Shown here: positions 13,101 to 25,616 of the stretch, piece by piece
Numbering within the stretch: position 1 is the first letter of the stretch
Layout: each line of letters opens with the position of its first letter
Assembly: GCA_023055355.1 (NCBI GenBank)
Contig: JALJCS010000004.1
Coordinates: forward strand, 29,850,744 to 29,914,743
DNA: 64,000 nt
Source of the DNA: Agelaius tricolor
Taxonomy: Eukaryota; Chordata; Aves; Passeriformes; Icteridae
Direction of reading: 5' to 3'
Made by a program: the position numbers and the translations under genes
Notes under the pieces: generated by a model
Told to the model about the DNA's origin: nothing
Seen by the model: only the letters and a program-made list of their open reading frames with translations
Database searches by the model: none

Positions 13101-14546
13101 GTAATGTAAGCATGCACATCTAATTTTTCTGGTTTTCACAGGTCAAAGATTCTCGCTCATGACTGTATAAATTTTGAGGAACAGGTACTAAATTCTGGTC
13201 CTGAAAATCACCCAGATAAAAAAAAAACCCCTCAAAACACTGAGTACATAAAATCTCTTTCAACGTTTAGAAATATGGCAAGGAATTCCCTTTCTTAATT
13301 TCAGAGTAACTGAGTGTATAAATACATATCATAGAAGAGATTCACAAGTTTTGCTTCTTTTTACTTCATCAAAGGATCTGAATATTTTTCAAATGTTATA
13401 GAAATTCTAATAAAGTCTAGACTGTCTCCTGTGCTGCTGGGCTTAATCTACCTCAAAATATTTGGTTATAGAACTAGAAAATAATACAGGGGTTTGGGAT
13501 CTTGTTTCACTTTTATCTTTTAATTGTCTTACATGATGAAAGATGATTACAGGAAAGTTAGGCAGATGCTGGACTTTGTGACATAATTTTACCAAGAAGA
13601 ATAAGTATGCTAAATAGAAAATTGTGTAATATGCTGCTTAAATACACTTTTAACAGTTACAAAAGAAGTGACAAATCTTGCTGGGAAAATAAATTCTTGA
13701 TTTTATAGCCTTTAGGCTTACATTAGAGACTAGGGGGCGGGTTGCCTAAAAAATTACTTGAGCAAGAAGCAGAGAGTTGCAATTTCTTCATATATGATAC
13801 ACGTAGCCATTTTAAAAGAAAGTTGAATCTTTACCATGTGGTGGATCTATTCTTTTCCTTTAAAAATTTCAATAAAAAAAGTAATCCAAACCAAAGTGCC
13901 ATAACAGTGAAGCCCACTGTTAATTTTGCTGCTGCTCAATACTGTGGAAAAGCAATCCATTACATCTCAGATTAGACATCTTGGCTGCAGCAGCATAGGA
14001 TTTCCCAGTGGTCTTCAATTTGTGGTCCGTCAGGAGTCATCTTTCAGCAAGTCCTTTATGCTAATGAATCAGAGCAACACCATTGTGCCAATAAAATACG
14101 TAGTGGATTTGAGATGCAAAGACTTGGGGGCGGGTGGGGGGGAAAGAGAAGAAATACTGATAAAACCATTTATAGAGTGCACTTAAGCCTCACTTGAAAA
14201 AGTTTCAGTATGCATTCCCTGTGCATTTGGGGTAGGAACACATCTGTTATGGTCAAAGTGAGGAGAAATCAATGGTTTACAGAAAGTGAATGAAAATAAA
14301 CCAAAAGATAACCAGATTTTTTGATGGTTTTATTCACCTGTCCAGAACCATCTTTCTCCCTAGATGCTTCTTTATAGCCCTGAGACTACAGAGGACACAC
14401 TGAGGAAGACAATCCTTTTGGCCTAACAAAAAAATTTTTTTAAAGTTTTATGTAATCACTAAATAATGCATTAAGTGGGGAGGTAAAAACAACACGACAA
14501 GAGAGATCATTATGTATGCTACCATAATACAAAACTGATGAAAGTG
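10181..14546. other. Unique non-coding sequence, 4.4 kb
   Basis: No gene, RNA gene or transposon is recognisable on either strand. Open frames are at most about 90 codons, overlap each other on opposite strands and show no domain I recognise. A short poly-A (about 12388-12399) and a run of A (about 13218-13227) are the only simple repeats. Confidence 0.5.
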
Positions 14547-14590
14547 ATGATTTTGTGATGATTTTGTGATGATTTTGTGATGATTTTGTG
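14547..14590. repeat. Four exact copies of an 11-bp unit
   Basis: The unit atgattttgtg occurs four times without differences (14547, 14558, 14569, 14580). It ends three bases before a long purine run, so two unrelated slippage-prone tracts lie side by side. Confidence 0.97.
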
Positions 14591-14593
14591 AAT

Positions 14594-14725
14594 AGGGGAA
14601 GGGGAAGGGGAAGGGGAAGGGGAAGGGGAAGGGGAAAGGGGAAAGGAAAGGAGAAAGGAAGGGGAAAAAAAAGGGGAAAGGAAAGGAGAAAGGAAAGGGG
14701 AAAGGAAAGGGGAAAGGAAAGGAAG
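14594..14725. repeat. 132-base homopurine tract (GGGGAA/GGAAA)
   Basis: All 132 plus-strand bases are A or G, starting with regular GGGGAA units and drifting into GGAAA and GAGAAA forms. The G runs of four could favour G-quadruplexes and the purine/pyrimidine asymmetry could favour triplex DNA. These structural readings are inferred from composition. The minus-strand open frame of 101 codons, with its FPLPLPL repeats, is merely this tract translated. Confidence 0.95.
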
Positions 14726-14799
14726 CTAGGCTGCCTACCCACCATTCATCATCTTAATGAATAGTAATAAAAGATACCTCAAGCTACATTAGATAAATA

Positions 14800-14957
14800 C
14801 AGGTGCAAGAGATGTCCAAAGAGACTATGGAATCAGTTCAGATATCTTTGACAGTGCAAAGTCCTGAGCAATCTGAACATGCCCTAAATTGAAGAGACAC
14901 AAGGCTAGATGAACTTAAGTGATCCTTTTCAACCCCAAGTATTTTAAAATTTTGATC
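14800..14957 (+). mobile_element. CR1 LINE 3'-end fragment
   Basis: A decayed plus-strand CR1 tail. The order 'agtcctgagcaatctgaacatg', then 'ggctagatgaacttaagtga' and 'ccttttcaaccccaagtatt' follows the usual CR1 ending (hit-rate sentence 'gtcctgggcaacctg', 'agatgatcttt', 'cccttccaaccc'). The terminal ATTCTGTG repeat is decayed. The 5' limit is approximate. Confidence 0.65.
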
Positions 14958-14984
14958 AGCTAAAGGGTCAGGCTCAGACTATTG

Positions 14985-15965
14985 TGATAAGTGGGGCAAC
15001 ATCTGACTGGCTACTAGACACGAATATGTTCCCCAGGGGTCAATCTTAGGATCAGTTACCCTGAACACAGGCTCAGAATGCTCAAAAAGTAAGTTTGCCC
15101 ACAATATTGAACTAGGAGGAGCCACTTATTATTTGCCACTTCAGGGCAAAGAGGTCTTGAAGAGACCTTTAGAGATTGTAACACTGGGCAATCATCCCTT
15201 ATATGAAGTCTAACAAGGACAAAATGTCAGATTTTGCATCTGGAATGGTGTAAAATGGATGTTGTATAGATGGTGGAATGAGAGGCTGGAACACAGCTCT
15301 GCAGAAAGGCATCTGGTAGTTTTGGATGATGCTAAGTTCAGTGTGAGTCAACAGTATGTCCTGGCAGCCAAAAAGGTCAACCACATCCTAGCATCAAGAG
15401 GATTCATTGTCTCATTGTACTCAGTATTGGTGGGGCCTCTGTGTGCAGTTTTGGGCTCAACAACAGAAGCAGCATAGAAAAATATGAGAATGTGTTCAAA
15501 GGATGTCAACAAAGGTGGTGAAAGAACTAGAGGGTTTGACTTATGAGCAACAGCTGAGGGTACTAAGTTTGTTCATCTTAGAGTAGCAGAGGCATAGGGG
15601 TGATGTCATCGTTGTCCACAACATCCACCATGAGGGGAAGAATAGAGAGGGATGCTGATCTCTTTTTTGTGGTGTCTAGTGCTGGGACATGAGGGAATAA
15701 ATTAAAGCTATGTCAAGGAAAAATCTAGAACAGATATTGGAAGAAAAAGGTCTTTATTGAGAGACTGGTCAAGCACTGAAACAGATTCATCAGAGAAATG
15801 CTTATAGTGCCAAGCCTGTTGGTGTTCAAAGAAAGTTTGAACAGTGCTTTCAGATATATCATTCATCTTTTTGGCTGACCTCTGAGGAGTAATAAGCTGG
15901 ACTCAATGACCCTCATGGGTCCTTTCCAGGTCAGAGTCTTCCACGATTCTACAGTTCTGTTGCGC
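14985..15965 (+). mobile_element. CR1 LINE, 5'-truncated, RT C-terminus to 3' end
   Basis: Plus-strand CR1 fragment. It starts just before the FADD region (the equivalent here reads FAHNIELGG, so the catalytic aspartates are lost), continues with ERLEHSSAERHLVVLDDAKFSVSQQYVLAAKKVN (read in pieces at 15275-15385; family form 'SSAEKDLGVLVD..LSMSQQ..LAAKKAN') and ends with the tail 'ctggactcaatgaccctcat', 'gggtcctttccaggtcagag' and cacgattcta near 15950. It carries several stops and frameshifts and is not functional. Confidence 0.9.
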
Positions 15966-17399
15966 TTTCAAGCTGCTATCTACTTCACAATTTTACCTGT
16001 GATATATTTTGATTCATCTCAGCGTCTCACCTTCAGTCCTATTCACTTTAATAAAAAAAAAAAAAATAGCTTAAGCAACAGTACCACTCAGATTCCTTCC
16101 TATATTATTCTATCTCCAGTGGTTATCAAATAATATCCCTTCTCTAATGTAATACCAAATGCAAAATTCATACCAATCTAAAAAAGTGCTAGTATTAAAT
16201 AAGAGCTCTACTGTTTGAAGAGGGAATATGGACTGTTGCTCCTTATTAAAATAAATTTAACCTGGTCAATCTTACACACAAATGTAAAGCATCCTCCTCC
16301 ATTGTTACACCTCCATCTCTATTGTTTGCTGAAGGAAGCAGGCTTACCCTGAAGGACAACTGTGAATCTCAGCTCTCACGAGTTCTGATGATATACCCAT
16401 TCAGGCACATTATCTAAATAAGGCATTGCTGTGCATCTAAAGCTGAAGTTGGACCCCACCATCTCCATTCTTCCTCCCCATTCAGCAGCTTTCCATGGGC
16501 AAAACAGAGTTTCTCCTGCATGCTACTCTTGGGATGAAATCCTGCCCTAGGACTCAGATAAGGAAATGCAAAATTTGTACAGGTCAGCCTCTCCTCTTTC
16601 CTAAGGGTTCCTCAATGATGCACATATCTGGGGGTAGTTTAGCTCACTTTTAGTCTCTGATTCCTGGGGACAAATTGGATGTCTGTTAGAACAGGAAAGA
16701 TAAAAATAACCTGGTGTTCACTCTTGAGAGTTGAGCTGCACACCTACTCTCACTGATGAATAAATAAAATACACATATCATGGTGTGAGCCAGGCCTGCT
16801 ACCACGGTTTACCCAGTGCTGTAAAAGCCATGAACTTTAATTTCTACCACAGGTTCAGCGTGCTCTGAATTGTACTCTCTCTAGTCCCTTTCTACAGTGT
16901 CAGAGCTCCAAGAGCCAGAATAGCAGTGCCATTTGCTCAGCACAATCCACAGGCTTTACCAGAAAACTGAGGTTTGTAAGGCAGTTTTCTCATGTTGAGG
17001 TTCACACAGAATTCAGATATCTCATGTCCTGAATAGCTCATGAAAGAGCTACCTCATGAAAAATAATACTTTATTAAATACTAGCATCAGTCTTAAAATA
17101 TCACAATATCATAAAATATCACACTAGGAGAATGATATAAACATTTCATATATATGAAGACTCTGATCACTTTTTGTCTTAATTAAGAAAGATATGAGCT
17201 TCAGAGTTTGAATATAAATGGTACATAAAAATGCTACTTTTTTATTAAAGTCTTCAGTCGAGGGTTAGATAACTAACTCCCCTATCTAACTACCTACTAG
17301 TTAGATAACTACCTCTAGAAGTTTTCATCTTTCTCAGCATTTCTAAGTTCAAAATTAATCAGGTACTGTTAAAGTGCAGTGGATATTAGCACAATATAG

Positions 17400-17431
<32 letters not shown>

Positions 17432-19206
17432 AGAAGAAGAAGAAGAAGAAGAAGAAGAAGAAGAAGAAGAAGAAGAAGAAGAAGAAGAAGAAGAAGATGA
17501 TCAGGAACAATGAAAATATAATGTTCAGATTTCTAAATTCTATGCCCCTCAACTGTTAAGACTATCCTCCTTTCCCAAAACTCTTATGTATATGTTTGCA
17601 AGAATAATTACTCTTGAAAGATCAGTATCATTATTGTGATGCCAGTACTCAGGCCAGGGCCTCATTAGTGAACTCCTCATTTCCCTAACCTCCATAGCAA
17701 TTAACTCTGTCTTCCATAAGATGTGCTGGAGCACCTCTTCAGGGTGTTTTTTCCTTCTGTTTCTCACAGATGGGATTGTTCTGCAAAGGTGTCTTTCACT
17801 GAGGAAATTCCAGATGAGAATGAGAGTGGAAGTGCTGTGCAGAGCACATCAGGGGATGCAATCAGCCTGAGCATGCTGCTCCCATCTGCATAAAGATATA
17901 CTGGGCACATGTAGCCTGCACAGAAAGATGAGTTTGATGCACCCTGGATGTACTGGCCACACTGAGACTATACAGAGGAAGTGGGGCCCTCCCATGACAC
18001 CCATCTATCATACTGATGTGATTGTCATGCCCCCACAGTGAATTCTATGACACTGACCTTGTAAGGGAAAACAATTGCACAGGCCATCTTTGTAAGTCTA
18101 GTAGCCATTTGCCCTGACTTCCTAAATTCATAGCAGGCACTTTGATTGTTACTTCCACTGAGATGAATCCAAAACTTCTGGAAAACATCTTTCCTTTTTG
18201 ATGAGAAACAATTTTTATTGTCATCTAAAACACCATTACTTACCAGAGTCTTAGTGTATGTAGGGCATTTATTCTGTTAAAATAACATCTCATCAATCTT
18301 TGAAAGCAGCTTTTCATCTATTTTTACTTTCACTGTTTTTACTCCGATGAAAATAAATGGAGTATAACATCTGCCTTTTCTTTGTCTTGTTCTGCATCTT
18401 CCCAAAAACAAAACCCAAGGTCTTATATTTTTCCAACTCAGTATGAACTTTCACTCCTTTCACATTTGAATGTGGCTAAACTGAGAATATGTACTGTCTT
18501 ACACACAAACAATGTGCACAGTCATATACACACACATACATAAAGCTTTTGTACTGAGGTAGAGGCTGCTTGGTGAAATTAATAACAGATCACAACAGAT
18601 CAAAGAACATGTGGCACGCAAGAATATGTGCTTTAATAATGTGTGTATTTTCAAGAAATATTGTGCTGAAGCTCACCCACAATAGTTCCTTTTTTGAGTT
18701 CCTTGAGTTCTATGAGTTTCTTGTATGCTTAGAGTACAATTCTGGTCCTCAGAACAGAAAAATATAAGGTTTTTTTTCATTAGCTGAAGATGAAGCTCCT
18801 TTCTTTAAGAGATGCTTTCTTAAACCACTGTTTCAGGTATCACTGTTGGCAAAATAGGTATGGTCATTATATAGGACTGCAATAGAACTTCAAGTATTTA
18901 TTGCCATCTGGAAAAAATTTTGTGGTAACTTTACATACAGCATTCAAATGATCTTTAGGAGGTCCCTTTCGTTCCTAACAACACCCTAGGGTGCATAATC
19001 CATGCCTTATAAACTCACAACAGATGTCAGATAATCTGAAGCAGCTGTAGGGAGACAGCTAGATATTTGTGACCAGTTCTGGCCCTCTGCTTTAAAAAAA
19101 TGTATGTGAACCTACCTATGAACAGATAGACAAATTTACCAATATATTTGCACATTCACACAGATATGTAATAACACCAAGTTCACAAATTCAATCTCCT
19201 TATGGG
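15966..19206. other. Unique non-coding sequence with one triplet repeat
   Basis: Apart from the AAG tract at 17398-17497 and a short poly-A near 16052-16065, nothing is recognisable. Open frames are short and without recognisable domains. Confidence 0.5.
17398..17497. repeat. (AAG)n microsatellite, 100 bases, nearly pure
   Basis: A purine-only run of AAG units with one early AGG interruption (about 17406). It is read as poly-lysine on the plus strand and poly-phenylalanine on the minus strand in the two open frames crossing it, which are artefacts. GAA/TTC tracts of this length are commonly length-polymorphic. Confidence 0.97.
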
Positions 19207-19288
19207 CATTCACTTAAGAATTGGATTCGATGATCCCTCTGGGTCCCTTCCACCTCAGACTGTTCTGTGAAACTCTGTGAAGCTCTGT
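19207..19288 (+). mobile_element. CR1 LINE terminal tail fragment
   Basis: About 80 bases match the CR1 end: 'ttggattcgatgatccctct', gggtcccttccacctcag, then decayed copies of the terminal octamer (ttctgtga, ctctgtga, ctctgtac). No coding portion is retained. Confidence 0.85.
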
Positions 19289-20201
19289 ACATATGCATTA
19301 TTATTACATATACATTGCTTACATGTATGTATATATTAATTCTTGATGAAAACTTAACAGAGTGAAGAAAGAACAGAAAAGTGCTACTGTTTTTCTCATT
19401 TAAATCTTGAAAATTAAGAAAACTCTACAGTGAAAATATTCTTACAGTAAAAATAACACAGAAGATACTGCAAGTCATGTCTATAGAATCTCCATCATTC
19501 TATATCTTCTAGACAAAAATCTGCAAGGAAAGACAAACATCTCACTGATCTCCCTTGAGTTTGGACTAGACTCTCCCTTGAAGATGAATTAGAGCTTTAA
19601 AATTAAGAGAAAAACTGTTAAAGGCAACTGCTCCACCAAGAAGATGGAAGTGTCTGAAGTTATTTTTAATTATTTTAGGTACTCTGATATAGGTCATTAG
19701 AAATTATGTACTTTACTTAGCTGTTAACTTAGTAAAAAAAAAAATGTGGTCTCATCCTCTGGAGTCTTTGCAAGAACAAATTGCATAAATATACTAGCTG
19801 CTATTTTTTTCTTTTCAGAGGCATATGCCTGCAATTAAAAATAAAAATAAAACAAAAAAGAGAGAAAAAGAAAAGCTGTAATTCTAAGCTTCTGCAGAAT
19901 ACTTCTGCTTTGCCACTTCTACAAAGTGGTACAAACTACTAGTACTTCACACAAAGTATATTGTTCTTAGTACCACCTATTTTTTTTTCTGCATTAGTGA
20001 AATTGGCAAACCCTTGCTTGAAGTATAAGAGAACAAAATGGGTTTTCTAACATACAGTGGATTTATCATTACCTGAGCAGTCTGATCTACTGTCAATGTG
20101 CTATAATACCAAAGATACAAGCAAAGTTCTAGAGTGTGAAGGAGTTTGGGTTTTTCATTCTGTTATTCAAATGCTTCTACTGGGAATTTGTGATTTCATG
20201 C
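19289..20201. other. Unique non-coding sequence
   Basis: AT-rich sequence without a recognisable gene or transposon. It includes short A and T runs only. Confidence 0.5.
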
Positions 20202-20753
20202 TGTGCTGGTTTCAGCTCAGGCAGAGTTAATTTCTTCCACTGCTGTGTTTAGGGTACAGAATGAGAATGGTCTTGGTAATGTTTGGAGTTGGTTATGTTT
20301 GGGGTTTTTGCTAAATTGTGTTTATCCTAAATCAAGGATTTTTTTCCTTTGTCTCGTGCTCCACCAGTGAGGAGGTGAGCAAAGGAAACCAGGAGGGAAC
20401 ATATCTGAGACAAGTGACCGGAACCAACCAAAAAGATATTCCACACCACAGAACATCATGCCCAGTATATAAACTGGGGGGAGTTACCTGGAAGGGGCTG
20501 ATCTGGGTCCAGGAAGGGAGGTCTGGCATCAGTCAGTAACTGTACTGTGGATCATTTGGTTTTCTCCCTTTTTATTACCATTATTTTAATTGTTTATGTT
20601 ATTTTACTTTACTTTCAATTACTAAACTTCACTTATCTCAACATACAAGTTTTATTTCAATTTTCCTCCCCATTCCAGTGGGGTGATGGTGGAAGAGAGG
20701 CAGAGTTGAACAAGTGTGGTGTTTCACCTTCAGATGGGTTTAAAACCATGACA
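20202..20753 (+). mobile_element. Solo LTR, family B (avian ERV), 552 bp
   Basis: An LTR in plus orientation, TG at 20202 (tgtgctggtttcagctcagg) to CA at 20752-20753 (taaaaccatgaca). Along it: 'gagttaatttcttccactgc', 'tcaaggatttttttcc', 'agggatattccacacca'-like sequence (here aaagatattccacaccac), then a good TATA box TATATAAA at 20466-20473 followed by ctggggggagtt. The 3' part has the usual tttattaccattattttaa run and 'ccattccagtggggtgatgg'. This matches an abundant avian LTR that I recognise by sequence but cannot name with certainty (ERVL-like). There is no internal retroviral sequence on either side. No clean target-site duplication: flanks are catgc and cttgt. Confidence 0.88.
20466..20473 (+). 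promoter_or_regulatory. TATA box of the family B LTR
   Basis: TATATAAA, placed about 265 bases from the LTR start, where a U3 promoter is expected. It would drive transcription rightward in the plus direction if still active; activity is unknown. Confidence 0.6.
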
Positions 20754-23700
20754 CTTGTTCAGTGAGATGTTCCAGATTCTCTCTGCTTATCTCCTTCTCT
20801 TAAGCAACATTTAAAAAATGTATGTCTATTTTATAATGTGATCTCACTAATCAGAAACAGACCACCAAAGAGTTTTTTTCTCTTTTTTTTCCTTATGAAC
20901 ATTGGAAGTCTATAACTACAGAATTTAATTCTCTGCAGCATAAGGAAAATGTCATTTGGCTATGTTTTTACCAGATACAATATACATATCTACCAGTTTG
21001 GTAGATACATTTTGGACTTTACTGAATGCAAGGAAGACATCCAAAAACACTCAATAAGTACCTATTCCACCTACAATTCATATTCGTCTTTTCTCATTGC
21101 ACTCTTCTTGGCTAATTTGGTTTCCTGCATCTCCTTCTGATTTCATGACAGCAATTTTGATTTACTTTTGAAAAATAACTGAACTTTTTAGAGAAATAGT
21201 GTCTCAAAGTCAGGTTACCTTTTAAATTAAACAGGTCTGAATTTAGTATCTCCTCAAAATACTGAAAGATATTCTATGTTTATTTATTTTATAAAGCAGA
21301 GGATCCTAATTATAACTAACTCTTTTGGAGTTATTCTTATATAAGTCTACATGAAATCTTACAGAGATAATTATTTCATTCTTAATAACTTTCTGAATAA
21401 GTTTATTTATTTGACAGACAAATCTCTAATTGACATCTATAAAATGAAAATGTTCTTCTGTTCAGTAGTTCTTACACCAGAGCATTTTTAGTTTCCTGAA
21501 ACAGTAGACTTTATTGAAAACCCATCTAGTAGTACTGCACTATGCCTAATAAATCCTTGCTACTCAGACAAGCATCCCCCATATTTCAGGAGAGCACAAG
21601 GGAATACAATAGCAATTCTGAGGGTTTTCTGTGGATTTTCACACCTGAGAATAGCAATGTGGTACTAGGGGTATGGCATAGGAGAGTACATGGAAGAGTA
21701 TATAAGTAGAACATTTTTTACAGGATATGTAATATGTATAGAATATGATGTTTTGTTGCTACTGTTGGTTGCTCCCTCACTATGCCAACTATTTCTGCCA
21801 AAGAATATCCAGTTTCTGTCAAAACATTTCACCATCACCTCATCCTCATGCTCTTTTACTGAAGAGTAGTCAGGAGTTTAACAGAAGTAATTTTAATAGG
21901 ATGTACCTTTAGGTTGTTCCTGAAGAGCATTTTGGATAACCATGCTTTCTTCTGCTGCACTCCAGTTCTTTCTATCAGAGCAGCTGGGTACTTTTTATTA
22001 GCTCCTTGATAGACACACTTTTAGTGTGTTCTAAACTTTGCCAGTGGTGAGTGTGTCATCATTAAGAGAAGTGAGTAATACTACTGAGAGGGACTGGAAC
22101 AATGTTATTAATATTGCAGTAAAAGGATGATCAGGAAATCCAGTTAAGATTACAGAGATAATTACTCCTTCCAGCATTTGCCTCCCTGAGGGTAATCAGC
22201 AGAAGCAGCCATCAAGGAAAACACCAAAAGATCTTCCTGTCTTGCATTCAGTGACTAATTCCTTGGCTGCTGACGTGTTCCTGGAATGGTAAGCAGAGAC
22301 ACAATCATTTTCCTTTCCTTCTCAACCAAACTACACCTTTTCATCAAAAAAATACTATGACAGCAGCACACATTGCACATTACAGCAACATCTAGCCCCT
22401 TGCGCCCACAAGCTTAGTACATAAACATATAGAATTTGAACCTGGGTATGTCACACCACAACATAACCTAGTATCTGACAGTGAACCTGCCATCTCCCAA
22501 ACGCAGCTCATCAGCCCTGTCTAGTCCAGTAATAGGTAATGAGCCAGAAAAAAACTTAATCATAGAGCATGTCAAATCTGGAACCTCATCTAGTTTGACT
22601 GACATTTGAGCACACACCAGTAAACCTATCTTTGTTACCCAAGTTCTAAGTCCTGAGCTTTGTGCAATCCCCACTTCATCTGCCAAACACGCAAGTCAGT
22701 ACAGCATACTAAATTTTACTCACACCAGTTCTGCCACCAATTTAAACTCAAAGACACTCAGCAGCCCCTGAGTTCATGTGGGGGACCAATCATGAATATA
22801 TTCCTAGCCCTAATTCAGTAAGAGAATTTGGATGAGGCAAAAAAATCCAGTTCACTGAGTACTGCTGGACCAGACTCTTAACTATACCCCAACCTCAATA
22901 AGAGCTCTAGTGATACCTGGCAGGTCAGATTATAACAGCACAAGACTGGTCAGGTTCAGCTCTAATGTGAGTCCTTGTGTCCTTTCTTGACAGGCAGTAT
23001 TCCTAGCCCTTAGCACCTGCTAACCTGAGTTCTAAGCTTCCTAATAATTCTAGCATTAGATAATGGATATCTCAGCCCTACTCACCTCAACAAAGTTAAA
23101 AAATCCTATATATATCCAATATACTTCCTTTTGTCTTTGCTTCTGTACTAATTTTACAGGGATACCTCTACTTGTTTGAACTCTGTGGCCTTTGTTAGAT
23201 CTTGTATGAATCTACTTAGTGAAAACTATTGGACCAAGCATGATTCTATTCCCAGAGCTCAGCACAAGGCTAGTAGAGGAAATTCTCCATATCTTTAATT
23301 GAAATTTAGGAATCTGATTTCCCCCCAGACAGTCCATTACCACAAGCTTTATGGAAGAAGCATACCTCTTTCTCCTTCTTTTCTGCTTATTGCCTTGTGG
23401 TTCAATTCCCAGCAGAAAAGGAACGGAGAAAGGACGGAAATACAGGCAAGCCTGGAGTGAAGAACAAAAGGAGATTTCTTCTCTGTTCAGCTTCTATGTC
23501 TGTAAACCACAGCTTTTACTACAGCCCTGCATCTGTCTTACACCTCTGAACAGATAATGATGTTACCAGAAGATGACCAGAAAAATCCACAGGGAAATAA
23601 AGCATCATGTTTAAACAATTTACTCTGGTATAAAACTCCAAAATCACTGTAAATTAGGGTGATCCTTTTATCTAAACTCTAGCACAAACTCTATCCTTAT

Positions 23701-25608
23701 CCTTAATCTTATCCTTAATGCACCACTGGGTCATAAGACAGCCAAACATGAAAATGAATCTGCTGTTAAAAGCCCACTTTGGGATTTGATTTTTAGTGGA
23801 AATCTTAGAACAGATTATCTTCAAATTTATGAAATCTTGGCTCTTGGTTAGCCAACGTGAAGTAAAGCCCTACAGAAGCACAACTCATAGTCTCCTTTAG
23901 AGCCTTAATGGCTAACATTCTTAATAACTTTGGTAATGAGGCTAAATTTTGTTCTACATAATCTGTTTTATTGAGCCCTAAATAAAAAGTCAGCTCTAAG
24001 CCTATTTTCACATCTGCTGTTGGCTGGCAGACACAACCTACAAACCACAACCCAGATTTGAGACAAACTCTTTGCCATTCTGGAGAGACAACCAAAGGCC
24101 AAGAAGCAGAATATCAAGTATCACAGGTGAAAACAGTTCCCCTTGTTTACCCAACTGAACTGAGTTGACAGTGTTAGTGACAGTTACATCTACTACAGTA
24201 TAGGTGAACCATAATTTTGCACAATGTTCAGTGTTAACAGGGTATAACATTTCCGATTTCAACCATGAAAATACTGTCTGGTATCATGCTATTCTTCCTT
24301 TTGGGTTCTGGTTTAATCTGTCGTTTTTACAGACATTTTAGGGAGTCTACTAACCCCCAACCATAATCTCAAAATTAAATTAGGTCCATTGGTATTATGT
24401 GGAATATCTCTTCTAATTTTTACACTGAGAAACCAAGTGGTTCCTGCTCTAAATTTATTTTTGGCATGCATTTTAATTGTGCTCATACTGTCACACTGAA
24501 GAATACCCATCTCCAAAACCTAGCACTAGGCAAAGGCTTGATTAGATCAATATACTCAGAGTGGTGACAGTCTTAATTTTTCCCCTGGGAAACCTAATAA
24601 CCAATGGCATACTTACTGTCATTCCAGAGCTTCTCATTTACTAGTCCTTAATCTACACTCACACACCTAGGCTCACAGTTCAATCATATGAATTACATGC
24701 CAAGACAGAAATTGAATCACTCCCATCTTAAACCTAATTTGAAATCTAATTTCAAATGCTGCATTTGTCTCTCTCAGAGTTTCTTGTTTACTAAAATGTA
24801 AACAAGCCTGAGACTGCTGATACCCTGTGAAACACCTAGAATCGCTTGGTCATGCAACTGGAGCAGACCATGAGAGGTCTTCTCTATCCAGTCTCCCAGC
24901 CAAAGCAGACTCAACAGTGCATTCAGGCCAAGTTGCTACCCAGTCTGGAAGCTACCAGGGACAGATATTTCAGTCTATCATATTTTTCCTCACTGTGAGT
25001 GATTCTTCTTTATGTCCAGAATGAGCCTCCCATGTTTCAACTAATGACTGCTGCCTCTTTCCCTCCCACATGTACCACTGTGAAAAACATAGTGGTGCCT
25101 GCTTGATCCTCTCCTGTCAGGGACAGAGTTGGTAGTAGGTATCAACACTTCTCCTGGATGAACCAGCCATAGTGCTACAGCCTCTCCCCACAGGATATGA
25201 GTTCCAGATCCTACCATTTTGGTAGCCTACACTTGGTTGCATCATATTGCAGGGCTAGTATAACCCAAGTGCCAGTTGAAGAGCCATATTCACTTTCTTT
25301 GATCTACTGAATACATTCATTTTGAGGTAGCCCATGGTGCTGTTTGCTGTTTGCTTACTGCCACGGTTCACTGCAGGCTCGGTTCAGTTAGCTTCCTCAT
25401 CAGAATGTGCTTAAATGCATGGTTTACTGGTGGACTTGACAGTGTTAGTTTTGTTGCAAAAACATAACATGCCCAACCATGAATGCACGAATATTAACTA
25501 TGGGTGGGTCCAGTTGCATTCAAAAAAACCATTAAGGTAATGTGTTTATTAAATGCAACAGATAGAGTACTTTGGGATTTTTGTCAATATACACATTAGC
25601 TGCAGAAT
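20754..25608. other. Unrecognised non-coding sequence, 4.9 kb
   Basis: No intact gene or clear transposon. From about 22390 to 24740 the plus strand is enriched in words like cctagccctaa, ccttaatctta, ctaacccccaacc and ctctagca, a telomere-like C/T/A vocabulary without any regular period that I can see. A weak match to a minus-strand CR1 tail lies at 24825-25010 (listed separately). Confidence 0.45.
24825..25010 (-). mobile_element. Possible very old CR1 3' fragment
   Basis: The plus-strand order 'gaccatgagaggtcttctct', 'ccagtctcccagccaaagca', 'ggccaagttgctacccagtc' resembles the reverse complement of the CR1 tail (agg-tc-tctagtccaac, agcagggtc, caggttgccca). Divergence is high, and chance resemblance is possible. 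Confidence 0.3.
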
Positions 25609-25616
25609 GGCTATCT
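25609..25616. repeat. Probable target-site duplication, left copy
   Basis: ggctatct directly precedes the LTR start (TG at 25617). The partner at 26748-26755 is ggctatat, differing at one base. Confidence 0.5.

Noticed and set aside
14440..14745. Minus-strand frame with FPLPLP repeats
   Set aside because: Translation of the purine tract and the 11-bp repeat.
17355..17559. Poly-lysine and poly-phenylalanine open frames
   Set aside because: Translations of the AAG microsatellite.
23399..23409. tRNA B-box-like ggttcaattcc
   Set aside because: No A box upstream at the proper distance and no cloverleaf could be drawn.
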